A stretch of DNA of 64,000 bases. Source: Streptomyces sp. NBC_01335. GTDB lineage: Bacteria > Actinomycetota > Actinomycetes > Streptomycetales > Streptomycetaceae. Numbering within the stretch: position 1 is the stretch's first letter; each line of letters starts with the position of its first letter. Shown piece by piece: positions 56,741-64,000 of the stretch. Both the position numbers and the translations under genes were made by a program. The stretch lies in NCBI RefSeq assembly GCF_035953295.1, contig NZ_CP108370.1:4431001-4495000 (forward strand), read 5' to 3'. Below the pieces are notes generated by a model. It was not told where the DNA came from. It was given only the letters and a program-made list of their open reading frames with translations, and searched no databases.

Positions 56741-58983
56741 GGATCGCTCCCGTCCACCGCGAACACCGAGCCGTCCGGCGCCGTGCCGATCACGAAGTGG
56801 CCGACCGCCACGGGCGCGTGCGGGAAGGACGCCAGGTCGAGCTTCCCGTCCCGCAGCCGGGGCGCGGTCTGGCCGAGCAGGGTCCCGCGCCGGGTGTCCA
56901 CCGCGAGCAGCCGCCCGTCCGCCGCCGTGAAGTAGAGGCGGTTCCCCTCGCCCAGCACCGGGGACGACACCAGCCCCACCCCGGTCTCCAGCCGCCACCG
57001 TTCGGTACGGCCGCCACCGGCCGGGGCGCGGACGTCGAGAGCCACCAGGGTCCCGCCGGGCGCCAGCAGATAGGCGGTGCCGTCGTCGCCGCCGACGACG
57101 ATGTCCGGATCGGCCATACCGAACGGCATCGCGATCCGGGCCGTGGTCCGCCCCCCGGGGTCGTACCGCACCAGGGCGTTCACCCGGGAGTCGGCGGCCG
57201 TCGCCGCCAGGATCAGCGAACCGTCGCTGAGGCCGACCGGGGTCAGCATGCCGTCCAGCCGCCGCTGCCAGCGGATGGAGCCGTCCGCCGCGGCGATCGC
57301 CGTGACGAGGGTGGTGCTCCGGTCGGCGCTGTTCTCGTAGAGGTAGGAGACCCCGGTCGCCGGGTCGTGGAAGCCGACGGCCGGCAGCGCGTGCCCGGAG
57401 AACCGGTGGTTCCAGCGCACCCTGCCGGTCCCGGCGTCGATCCCCTCCACCGCGCCCGCGGCGCCGACGTGCAGCGGGGTGTCCCCGGCGCTCCACAGCA
57501 CGTCGGGGGAGGAGGGGGAGCCCGTCGACCAGACCGGCTCCCCGTCTTCGGAGCCGTAGGCCCGGAGCGTCCCGCCCGGCTCGTCGACCACGACGGGCCC
57601 GCCGCCCGGGGCGAGCGTCCGGGCCGTGGCCGAGGGGTCCCGGTGCGTCCAGAGGAGGTGGCCGTCGGCGGGATCGACGCGGGCGAGGCCGTAGCCGGGG
57701 GCGGAGCAGTAGAGCGCGGCGTTCGCGGCTCCACCGGCACCGGGCCCGGTGGCCGTGACGCAGTACGGGGCCGATCCGGCGGCCCCGGCGAGGACGGTCC
57801 GCCAGGGGGCGAAGGCGTCCGCCGCGTCCGGTGCGCCGTCCTTCTCCGCCGCCCGCCCGGTCGGCGTACCCGCGCCCACCGCCGCGTACACCGCGCCCCC
57901 GGTGGCGAGGGTCAGCAGTGCCACCGCGCCCGCCGCCCACCCGGCGCGCCGGGGCCGCCGCCCGGCCTTGGGAGCCGGGTCCGGCGCGGCGTCGCGCACA
58001 TGGGTGGCCTCCGACGGTTCGGGGCGGGGCCGCTCGTCGGCGGGGTCCTCGGCACCGGGCTCCCGCGCGCCTTCGCCGTCGGGCGTACCCGCCCCGGCCT
58101 CAAGCCCCTCCTCCGGCACCGGCCGCCGGGGGCCCGGCACGAAGGCCGCCGCGTCGTACGAGGGCGGCAGCAGCGCCGCCATGATCTCGTCCGGAGTCGG
58201 CCGCAGCGCCGGGTCCTTCGCCAGGCACTGCCCGACGAGCCTGGCCAGATCCCCCGGCACCCCGGTCAGGTCCGCCTCGTCGTGCACCACCTGGTACGCC
58301 ACCAGATACGGGCTGTCCGAGTCGAACGGCCCCCGCCCGGTCGCCGCGTGGACCAGCACCGCGCCCAGCGCGAACACGTCGGCCGCCGGCCCGACCTCAC
58401 GCGGGCGCTGGAACTGCTCGGGCGCCATGTAGGGCGGCGAGCCGATCAGCTTCCCGGTCTCCGTGCGCAGCTCACTGTCGTACGGGCGGGAGATCCCGAA
58501 GTCGATGACCTTCGGCCCGGTGTCCGGCAGCAGCACGTTGCTCGGCTTCAGATCGCGGTGGATGACCCCCGCCCGGTGGATGTCCCGCAGCGCCTCCGCC
58601 AGCCCGGCGGTGAGCCGCCGCAGCTGCGCCGGGTTCAGCGGACCGTTCCGCTTCACCTGCGCGGAGAGCGTCGGCCCGGGTACGTACAGGGTCGCCATCC
58701 AGGGCAGCGGGGCCGCCGGATCGGCGTCGACGACCGGCGCGGTGAAGGCGCCGCTGACCTTCCGGGCGGCCGCAACCTCCTGCCGGAAACGCGCCCGGAA
58801 CTCGGGGTCCGCCGCGTAACCCCGGTGCACGATCTTGATCGCCAGCGGAAGCCCCGACGCGGACGTGGCGAGGTGGACCACGCCCATCCCGCCCTCGCCG
58901 AGACGTGCCTCCAGACGGTACCGGCCGGCGTACTCGGGCCGTTCCGCTTCCGGACCCGGCCCGACTCCCCGCAGCGGTGCCAT
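56728..58983 (-). CDS. Receptor-type Ser/Thr protein kinase with PQQ-like sensor
   Basis: A 751-residue membrane kinase. Kinase domain: glycine loop GEGGMGVVHLA, K50 (LAIKIV), HRDLKPSN (142-149), DFG (161-163), all intact. A Pro/Glu/Asp-rich juxtamembrane linker follows (~300-365), one TM at about 370-395 (AGWAAGAVALLTLATGGAVY), then an external beta-propeller of PQQ/PknD type with repeats such as LARVDPADGHLLWTHRD and VEGIDAGTGRVRWNHRFSG. It should sense an extracytoplasmic ligand. ATG 58983 is chosen with GGGGG upstream. Divergent from an SH3b gene. Confidence 0.9.
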   Translation of the reverse strand: MAPLRGVGPGPEAERPEYAGRYRLEARLGEGGMGVVHLATSASGLPLAIKIVHRGYAADPEFRARFRQEVAAARKVSGAFTAPVVDADPAAPLPWMATLYVPGPTLSAQVKRNGPLNPAQLRRLTAGLAEALRDIHRAGVIHRDLKPSNVLLPDTGPKVIDFGISRPYDSELRTETGKLIGSPPYMAPEQFQRPREVGPAADVFALGAVLVHAATGRGPFDSDSPYLVAYQVVHDEADLTGVPGDLARLVGQCLAKDPALRPTPDEIMAALLPPSYDAAAFVPGPRRPVPEEGLEAGAGTPDGEGAREPGAEDPADERPRPEPSEATHVRDAAPDPAPKAGRRPRRAGWAAGAVALLTLATGGAVYAAVGAGTPTGRAAEKDGAPDAADAFAPWRTVLAGAAGSAPYCVTATGPGAGGAANAALYCSAPGYGLARVDPADGHLLWTHRDPSATARTLAPGGGPVVVDEPGGTLRAYGSEDGEPVWSTGSPSSPDVLWSAGDTPLHVGAAGAVEGIDAGTGRVRWNHRFSGHALPAVGFHDPATGVSYLYENSADRSTTLVTAIAAADGSIRWQRRLDGMLTPVGLSDGSLILAATAADSRVNALVRYDPGGRTTARIAMPFGMADPDIVVGGDDGTAYLLAPGGTLVALDVRAPAGGGRTERWRLETGVGLVSSPVLGEGNRLYFTAADGRLLAVDTRRGTLLGQTAPRLRDGKLDLASFPHAPVAVGHFVIGTAPDGSVFAVDGSDPAAW

Positions 58984-59107
58984 CACCCACCCCCGTGTGT
59001 TCGACCGCAAGCGCGACGCACGGAGCCTATTCGATGCTTCGTCCTTGTCGCGCAAGGGTTGTTAGCCTGCGCGTCACCTGTACCGATCCGACCCGGGGGA
59101 GGGCCGT

Positions 59108-59518
59108 ATGGCCGTCGAAGAGAACACCACCGAAGCAACCGCCCCATCGAACGAAGCCGCGTCCGCGAGCGCGGTGGACACGCTCCAGGAGCCGGTACCG
59201 GTCGTACCGGAGACGGCGAAGACCCTGCCCGTCGAACCGGCGGCCGGTATCGCGGCGCTCTCGTACGAAGCCCCCCGCTACCCGATCGCGCCGGGGTACC
59301 GGGTCTACGTCCGCTCCGGACCGGGCACGAACTACGGCGCGCTGCGGCTGCTGCCGTACGGGACGACCGTGGCGGTCTACTGCCAGAAGGAGGGCGAGCG
59401 GGTCAGCGGCCCGTACGGCTCCTCGAACCTCTGGGACTGCATCTCGGCCGGCGAGTACGTCTCCGACGCGTACGTGCACACCGGCAGCGACGGCTGGATC
59501 GCCAGCCGCTGCGCCTGA
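59108..59518 (+). CDS. SH3b-domain protein
   Basis: A 136-residue protein. Residues 1-50 are a Glu/Thr/Ala/Pro-rich linker with no clear signal peptide. The SH3b domain (~58-136) has YRVYVRSGPGTNYGALRLLP, YGTTVAVYCQKEGERVSG, SNLWDCISAGEYVSD and ends GWIASRCA; three cysteines, probably one disulfide if exported. It is divergent from a membrane kinase, and may bind cell-wall material. Its 3' end carries three 15-bp tandem repeats. Confidence 0.8.
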   Translation: MAVEENTTEATAPSNEAASASAVDTLQEPVPVVPETAKTLPVEPAAGIAALSYEAPRYPIAPGYRVYVRSGPGTNYGALRLLPYGTTVAVYCQKEGERVSGPYGSSNLWDCISAGEYVSDAYVHTGSDGWIASRCA

Positions 59519-59557
59519 GCCCCTTCGGCCTGAGCCCCTTCGGCCTGAGCCCCTTCG
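59513..59557 (+). repeat. Three perfect 15-bp repeats at a stop codon
   Basis: GCCTGAGCCCCTTCG occurs three times in tandem, with a partial fourth (TCCTGAGCCC). The SH3b stop lies in the first unit and recurs in frame in each unit. Confidence 0.95.
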
Positions 59558-59647
59558 TCCTGAGCCCAGAGTCCTGAGCGCCGTCCGGTCTCCGCCCGGC
59601 CGGTGGGGCATCCCGCCGGCCGGGCGCCGCGCGGAATAATCGACGGC

Positions 59648-60217
59648 GTGAGCGAGAACAGCGACACCACCGGACCCCAGCCCACCGGACCCCTGCCCGC
59701 CGGTAGGGACCCGCGGGGCGGCACCGCCCCCGGCCCGCAGCCGGAGACGCTCCGCTTCTTCGGCACCACCTGGGTCGACCACGACGGCGGATACACGCTG
59801 CGGCGCATCGGTGTCTCGGCCGGATCGCTGGCCGCGGCCGTCGCCTCGTGCGTGGTGCTGCGCTTCGCCTTCAGCGGCCTGGAGGTCGCCGCGATCGGCA
59901 GCTTCCTGAACATCCTGGTCGTGCTGATGTTCGCCGTGTGCAGCGCCATCGCGTTCCGCAAGACCTGGGACGGCTTCCGCAGCCGCCCGGCGGACCCGGG
60001 CCGCGAGGACAACCTGCGGGGCCTCAAGACGATCGGCTTCGTCGGCTCCCTGCTCGCGTACTTCGTCCGCTCGCTCCGCGAGGCGCCCGGCGAGACGCTG
60101 CTGCGCACCGAGTACGAGACCGCCCTCGCCCGCTACGCCAAGCGCCGCACGACCCGCACCGGCAACCCGGCGGCCCGCAAGGCCGGCAAGGCCGGGAAGG
60201 CCCGCACCGGCAAGTAG
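59648..60217 (+). CDS. Two-TM conserved membrane protein
   Basis: A 189-residue protein. After a Pro/Gly-rich head and ETLRFFGTTWVDHDGGYTLR, hydrophobic segments lie at about 59-76 (GSLAAAVASCVVLRFA) and 82-100 (IGSFLNILVVLMFAVCSAIAF); the tail is basic (ARKAGKAGKARTGK). Relatives are sometimes called EamA/RhaT transporters, but two segments are too few for that. Function unknown. The GTG is preceded by AATAAT at 59635, a loose -10. Confidence 0.72.
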   Translation: MSENSDTTGPQPTGPLPAGRDPRGGTAPGPQPETLRFFGTTWVDHDGGYTLRRIGVSAGSLAAAVASCVVLRFAFSGLEVAAIGSFLNILVVLMFAVCSAIAFRKTWDGFRSRPADPGREDNLRGLKTIGFVGSLLAYFVRSLREAPGETLLRTEYETALARYAKRRTTRTGNPAARKAGKAGKARTGK

Positions 60218-60301
60218 GCCCGCAAGGGCAGAGTGGGGCCCGGCCCGCGAGGGCAGGTGCGGGCCGGTCCCGTATCTCCGACTCCCCGAAGGACGTGCCG
60301 C

Positions 60302-61102
60302 ATGCCGACCACACCGCCCGCCACCCCGTCACCCGCTCCCGCGTCGGTCCGCGCTCTCTCGTTCGGCGCGTCCGCCGCGCTCTACGCCGCCGCCCGGCCC
60401 GGCTACCCGCCGGAGGTGTTCGCGGCCCTGGAGGAGGCGACCGGACGCGCCCTCGCCACGCTGAGCGCGGTCGACGTGGGTGCGGGCACCGGCATCGCCA
60501 CCCGTGAACTCGTCGGGCGCGGCGCCCGCGTCACCGCCGTCGAGCCGGGCGCCGGAATGGCCGCCGAACTGCGCCGGGCCCTGCCCGAGGTGCCGGTGGT
60601 GCGCGGCGACGGCAACCGGCTCCCGTTCGCCGACGGCTCCGCCGACCTCGTCACGTACGCCCAGTCCTGGCACTGGACCGACCAGGCCCGCTCCTGGCCG
60701 GAAGCCGTCCGCGTACTGCGCCCCGGCGGGGTCCTCGCCCTCTGGTGGAACGTCGCCGACCACCGGGCCCCCTGGGTCGCCGAACAGGACGTACGCATCC
60801 GCCGCCACCTGGGCGCGGACCACGGCGTGCACGCCACCCCCGCCCCGGGCACCCCGTCCCGCGCCGTCGGCCTGCCCGAGGAGGGGCCCGTCGGCCGCCT
60901 GCTGCCCTGGTCCCGCCGGGTGAGTCTCCGTACCCACCTGGACAACCTCGCCAGCCACTCCGCGTTCCTGGTGCGGGGCGAGGAGCACGCCGAGGCCGAC
61001 CGCCGGTTCTTCGCGGAGGAGAACGCCCGCCTGCTGGAGCTCTTCCCCGACGGCACGGTCGAGGAGCGGTACGTCGTCGACCTGACGACCGTCACGGTCT
61101 GA
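60302..61102 (+). CDS. Class I SAM-dependent methyltransferase
   Basis: A 266-residue enzyme with VDVGAGTGIATRELVGRGAR (motif I), TAVEPGAGMAAELR, LPFADGSADLVTYAQSWHWT and RVLRPGGVLALWWNVAD. The WHW segment is typical of the UbiE/trans-aconitate-like group. GAAGGAC precedes the ATG at 60302. Substrate unknown. Confidence 0.85.
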   Translation: MPTTPPATPSPAPASVRALSFGASAALYAAARPGYPPEVFAALEEATGRALATLSAVDVGAGTGIATRELVGRGARVTAVEPGAGMAAELRRALPEVPVVRGDGNRLPFADGSADLVTYAQSWHWTDQARSWPEAVRVLRPGGVLALWWNVADHRAPWVAEQDVRIRRHLGADHGVHATPAPGTPSRAVGLPEEGPVGRLLPWSRRVSLRTHLDNLASHSAFLVRGEEHAEADRRFFAEENARLLELFPDGTVEERYVVDLTTVTV

Positions 61103-61134
61103 GGCCCCCGCCTGCCGCACCGCTTCGACCCCTG

Positions 61135-61183
61135 AGCCCGGAGCCCCCGAACTCCTCGGAATTCCTCGGGACTCCGGGCTTTC
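61135..61183 (+). terminator. Terminator after the methyltransferase
   Basis: AGCCCGGAG/CTCCGGGCT arms enclose a second CCCGA/TCGGG stem, followed by TTCCC. Confidence 0.65.
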
Positions 61184-61215
61184 CCATGCCTTGACGCGGG
61201 GATCGCCGCAGAGCA

Positions 61216-61235
61216 TATTCATCGCATGATGAATA
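61216..61235. promoter_or_regulatory. TATTCATC-GCAT-GATGAATA inverted repeat over the ABC start codon
   Basis: A perfect 8-bp inverted repeat with a 4-base spacer overlaps the ATG codons of the ABC transporter gene, the usual place for a repressor site in drug-exporter operons. Confidence 0.5.
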
Positions 61236-62065
61236 ATCAGCGCACCGCCGGCCCCGCCCCCGCGCCACCACCCCCCGGGCCCCCGGCGCCCGCGGCCGTC
61301 CGCGCCGAGGGCCTCACGGTCGTACGCGGCGACCGCACCGTGCTGCGCGGCCTCGGCTTCACCGTCGAACCCGGCAGGATCACCGGCCTCCTCGGCCCCT
61401 CCGGCTGCGGCAAGAGCACTCTGATGCGCGCCGTCGTCGGCACCCAGGCCCAGGTCACCGGCGCACTCCACGTCCTCGGCGCCCCCGCCGGACACCCCGG
61501 CCTCCGCTCGCGCGTCGGGTACGTCACCCAGGCCCCGTCCGTCTACACCGACCTCACGGTCCGCCAGAACCTGGAGTACTTCGCGGCCGTACTCCTCCCC
61601 GGCCGCGCCCACCGCTCCACCCGCCGCGCCGCCGTCGCCCGCGCCATCGACGACGTGGACCTCGCCGGCCACGCCGACGCCCTGGCCGGCCGCCTCTCCG
61701 GCGGGCAGCGCAGCCGCGTCTCCCTCGCCGTCGCCCTGCTCGGGCAGCCCGAACTCCTCGTCCTGGACGAACCGACCGTCGGCCTCGACCCCGTCCTCCG
61801 CCGCGACCTGTGGAACCTCTTCCACGCCCTCGCCGCCGACCGGGGCACCACGATCCTGGTCTCCTCCCACGTCATGGACGAGGCCGAGCGCTGCCACCGG
61901 CTGCTCCTGATGCGCGAGGGCGCCCTCCTCGCCACCGGGACCCCGGAAGAGCTGCGTACCCGTACCGCGAGCACCACCGTGGAGGAAGCCTTCCTCCGCC
62001 TCGTCGACGAGGCGTCCGCCCGGCCCGAGGAGACCGCTGCCCACCCCGAGGAGGCCGCGCGATGA
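61226..62065 (+). CDS. ABC-2 type exporter ATPase
   Basis: A 279-residue ATPase: Walker A GPSGCGKSTLM, Q-loop VGYVTQAPSVYTDL, signature RLSGGQRSRVSLAVAL, Walker B LLVLDEPTVGLDP and H-loop ILVSSHVMDEAERC. The DrrA-like tail follows. It powers the permease encoded downstream, with which it overlaps (ATGA). Start at ATG 61226 or 61229; both lie inside the palindrome. Confidence 0.92.
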   Translation: MMNNQRTAGPAPAPPPPGPPAPAAVRAEGLTVVRGDRTVLRGLGFTVEPGRITGLLGPSGCGKSTLMRAVVGTQAQVTGALHVLGAPAGHPGLRSRVGYVTQAPSVYTDLTVRQNLEYFAAVLLPGRAHRSTRRAAVARAIDDVDLAGHADALAGRLSGGQRSRVSLAVALLGQPELLVLDEPTVGLDPVLRRDLWNLFHALAADRGTTILVSSHVMDEAERCHRLLLMREGALLATGTPEELRTRTASTTVEEAFLRLVDEASARPEETAAHPEEAAR

Positions 62066-62853
62066 GCACCGACACCCTTCCCGCCGCCACCCCCGCGCCC
62101 TCACCGGCCCGGCTCCTCACCCCGGCCCGCACACTCGCCACCGCGGGCCGCGTCCTGCGCCAGCTCCGCCACGACCCCCGCACCATCGCGCTGCTGCTGG
62201 TGATCCCCGTCGTGATGATCGTCCTGCTGCGGTACGTCTTCGACGGCAGCCCGGAGACCTTCGACTCCATCGGCGCCTCGCTGCTCGGGATCTTCCCGCT
62301 CATCACGATGTTCCTGGTGACCTCGATCGCCACCCTGCGCGAACGCACCTCCGGAACCCTGGAACGCCTCCTCGCCCAGCCCCTCGGCAAGGGCGACCTG
62401 ATCGCCGGCTACGCGCTGGCCTTCGGGGCGATCGCCGTCGTCCAGACCCTGCTGGCCACCGCCGTCTCCGTCTGGCTGCTGGGCCTCGACGTCGTCGGCT
62501 CGCCCTGGCTGCTGATGCTGGTGGCGCTGCTCGACGCCCTGCTCGGTACGGCACTCGGCCTCTTCGTCTCGGCGTTCGCGGCCTCCGAGTTCCAGGCCGT
62601 CCAGTTCATGCCGGCGGTGATCTTCCCGCAGCTCCTGCTCTGCGGCCTCTTCACCCCGCGCGACCGGATGCAGCCCGTCCTGGAGGCGATCTCGAACGTC
62701 CTGCCCATGTCGTACGCCGTGGACGGCATGAACCAGGTGCTCCACCACCCCGACGTCACCGGCGACTTCGTCCGGGACGTCGTCGTGGTCGCGGGCTGCG
62801 CCCTGCTGGTCCTCGGCCTGGGAGCGGCCACTCTCCGCCGCCGTACCGCCTGA
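62062..62853 (+). CDS. ABC-2 type exporter permease
   Basis: A 263-residue membrane protein with six hydrophobic segments, RQLRHDPRTIALLLVIPVVM at about 34-53, then LRERTSGTLERLLAQPLGKG, typical of DrrB-like permeases, and ISNVLPMSYAVDGMNQVL near the end. It exports an unknown drug or lipid with the upstream ATPase. No regulator gene is adjacent, although a palindrome overlaps the operon start. Confidence 0.92.
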   Translation: MSTDTLPAATPAPSPARLLTPARTLATAGRVLRQLRHDPRTIALLLVIPVVMIVLLRYVFDGSPETFDSIGASLLGIFPLITMFLVTSIATLRERTSGTLERLLAQPLGKGDLIAGYALAFGAIAVVQTLLATAVSVWLLGLDVVGSPWLLMLVALLDALLGTALGLFVSAFAASEFQAVQFMPAVIFPQLLLCGLFTPRDRMQPVLEAISNVLPMSYAVDGMNQVLHHPDVTGDFVRDVVVVAGCALLVLGLGAATLRRRTA

Positions 62854-62985
62854 GCCTGTCCGCCCTGCGGTCACCCGACCGGCTCCGGGCGGGCCCGGTG
62901 CGAGGATGACCGCGACGAGCACGGGACGGAGCCCGGAGCACACCGCGTGCCGAGAACCGTGAGCACAGCCCGGAGGGTGAACCGC

Positions 62986-63795
62986 ATGACCCAGACAGTC
63001 GCAGTCCTCGGCACCGGCAAGATCGGCGAGGCGCTCCTCAGCGGAATGATCCGGGCCGGCTGGCGCCCGGCGAACCTGCTGGTCACCACCCGCCGCCCCG
63101 AGCGCGCCGAGGAACTGCGGAACCGGTACGGAGTCGAGTCGGTCGGCAACGCGGAAGCGGCCAAGAGCGCGGACATCCTCATCCTCGCGGCGAAGCCCCA
63201 GGACATGGGCACCCTGCTGGACGAGCTCGCCCCGCACCTCACCGCGGACCGCCTCGTCATCAGCGCCGCCGCCGGCATCACCACGGCGTTCATCGAGGAC
63301 CGGCTGGCGTCCGGCACTCCGGTGGTCCGGGTCATGCCGAACACCCCCGTGCTCGTGGACGAGGGGATGTCCGTCCTCTCCGCCGGCAGCCACGCGACGG
63401 GCGACCACCTCGCCACCACCGAGGAGATCTTCGGCGGGGTCGGCAAGACGCTCCGGGTCCCCGAGTCCCAGCAGGACGCGGCCACCGCCCTCTCCGGCTC
63501 GGGCCCGGCGTACTTCTACTTCCTGGTCGAGGCCATGACCGACGCCGGAATCCTCCTCGGCCTCCCGCGCGCCCAGGCCCACGACCTGATCGTGCAGGCG
63601 GCGATCGGCGCCGCGGTGATGCTCCGCGACAGCGGCGAACACCCGGTGAAGCTCCGCGAGGCCGTGACCAGCCCCGCCGGCACCACCATCAGCGCCATCC
63701 GCGAGCTGGAGAACCACGGGGTGCGCGCCGCCCTGATCGCCGCCCTCGAAGCGGCCCGCGACCGCAGCCGCGAGCTCGCCTCCGGCCAGGGCTGA
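62986..63795 (+). CDS. proC: Pyrroline-5-carboxylate reductase
   Basis: A 269-residue enzyme reducing pyrroline-5-carboxylate to proline with NAD(P)H. The dinucleotide fold is VAVLGTGKIGEALLSGMIRA, followed by VVRVMPNTPVLV and the C-terminal signature region ALSGSGPAYFYFLVEAM and LREAVTSPAGTTISAI. GGAGGG lies before the ATG at 62986; the frame is open upstream. Confidence 0.96.
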   Translation: MTQTVAVLGTGKIGEALLSGMIRAGWRPANLLVTTRRPERAEELRNRYGVESVGNAEAAKSADILILAAKPQDMGTLLDELAPHLTADRLVISAAAGITTAFIEDRLASGTPVVRVMPNTPVLVDEGMSVLSAGSHATGDHLATTEEIFGGVGKTLRVPESQQDAATALSGSGPAYFYFLVEAMTDAGILLGLPRAQAHDLIVQAAIGAAVMLRDSGEHPVKLREAVTSPAGTTISAIRELENHGVRAALIAALEAARDRSRELASGQG

Positions 63796-63807
63796 CCCGT
63801 ACGCACC

Positions 63808-63849
63808 CTGCGGGGTCCGCCGTCGCGCCGCACGGTCCGGGCCCCGCAG
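63808..63849 (+). terminator. Possible terminator after proC
   Basis: CTGCGGGG and CCCCGCAG arms (8 bp) with a long GC loop, 13 bases after the proC stop. Confidence 0.5.
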
Positions 63850-63867
63850 AGGGCGGCAGCCGCGGGG

Positions 63868-63896
63868 TTGACACGCCGCCCTCCGAACCGTAGTGT
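63868..63896 (+). promoter_or_regulatory. Consensus housekeeping (HrdB-type) promoter
   Basis: TTGACA and TAGTGT separated by exactly 17 bases. It points rightward out of the window to a gene not seen here. The next ~100 bases include a short GACG-TGAG-CGTC hairpin and no start within a good context. Confidence 0.8.
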
Positions 63897-64000
63897 GCTC
63901 CGAGTTGTCCGACGTGAGCGTCGACCCCGGTCGGTCCCCGGACAGCCATTCCGCACCACCACTCAACAAGGCCCGACTTTCCGTCGCGTGCCTTTGCGTG

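Noticed and set aside
63897..64000. tRNA or T-box element at the right edge
   Set aside because: Only a short hairpin is visible and the region is cut by the window end; nothing matches a cloverleaf or T-box.

Overview
This is a 64 kb stretch of a high-GC actinobacterial chromosome, almost certainly Streptomyces. The reasons are the strong GC bias with long false antisense frames, frequent GTG starts, -10-only leaderless starts, Lsr2, DisA/RadA, an Rv2747-type ArgA, a second NuoD and several Streptomyces-type small proteins. Gene order matches, as far as I can recall, the core region around SCO3336-SCO3410 of S. coelicolor, read in the opposite direction. No tRNA, rRNA, CRISPR array, transposase or integrase was seen, so this is core chromosome with at least one accessory insertion.

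Layout. 0-9.2 kb: a partial ThrE-type exporter, inorganic pyrophosphatase, PBP4-type carboxypeptidase (dacB), zincin, tilS, hpt, ftsH and folE. 9.3-12.6 kb: the rest of the folate pathway on the minus strand (DUF3180, folK, folB, an NTF2-like gene, folP), translationally coupled at two junctions. 12.7-16.5 kb: a glycine-betaine type ABC importer, ATPase divergent from two permeases and a lipoprotein. 16.8-24.9 kb: a coiled-coil membrane protein, a stand-alone NuoD with a MidA-like methyltransferase, a two-component system, an ArsR-type regulator divergent from a small protein, and a threonine-aldolase-like enzyme. 25.1-30.7 kb: DUF2520-panC-nadB-nadC-coaX, a cofactor operon joining CoA and NAD synthesis. 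30.8-37.7 kb: small conserved proteins, a BlaI-type regulator, argA, lsr2 and clpC, the last with two candidate ClgR boxes.

37.8-41.5 kb holds the most interesting accessory module: a trypco2 gene overlapping (ATGA) a 1113-residue trypsin-NACHT-LRR protein, a bacterial NLR-like architecture with intact protease triad and Walker motifs. 42-47.6 kb: an M23 peptidase, mutY, a membrane protein, disA and radA. 47.6-54.7 kb: a methyltransferase, a one-chain sigma-like/zinc anti-sigma-like/TM/BACON protein, a Cys-rich protein, Ppx/GppA, a TIM-barrel enzyme and TetR. 54.7-64 kb: ilvD, a receptor Ser/Thr kinase with a PQQ-type sensor divergent from an SH3b protein, small membrane and methyltransferase genes, an ABC exporter and proC, ending in a consensus promoter.

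Two window-wide patterns stand out. At least twelve genes have a TANNNT hexamer exactly 6 or 7 nt before the start codon, as expected for leaderless transcripts. At least six genes have a short tandem or near-tandem duplication that spans or abuts their stop codon.
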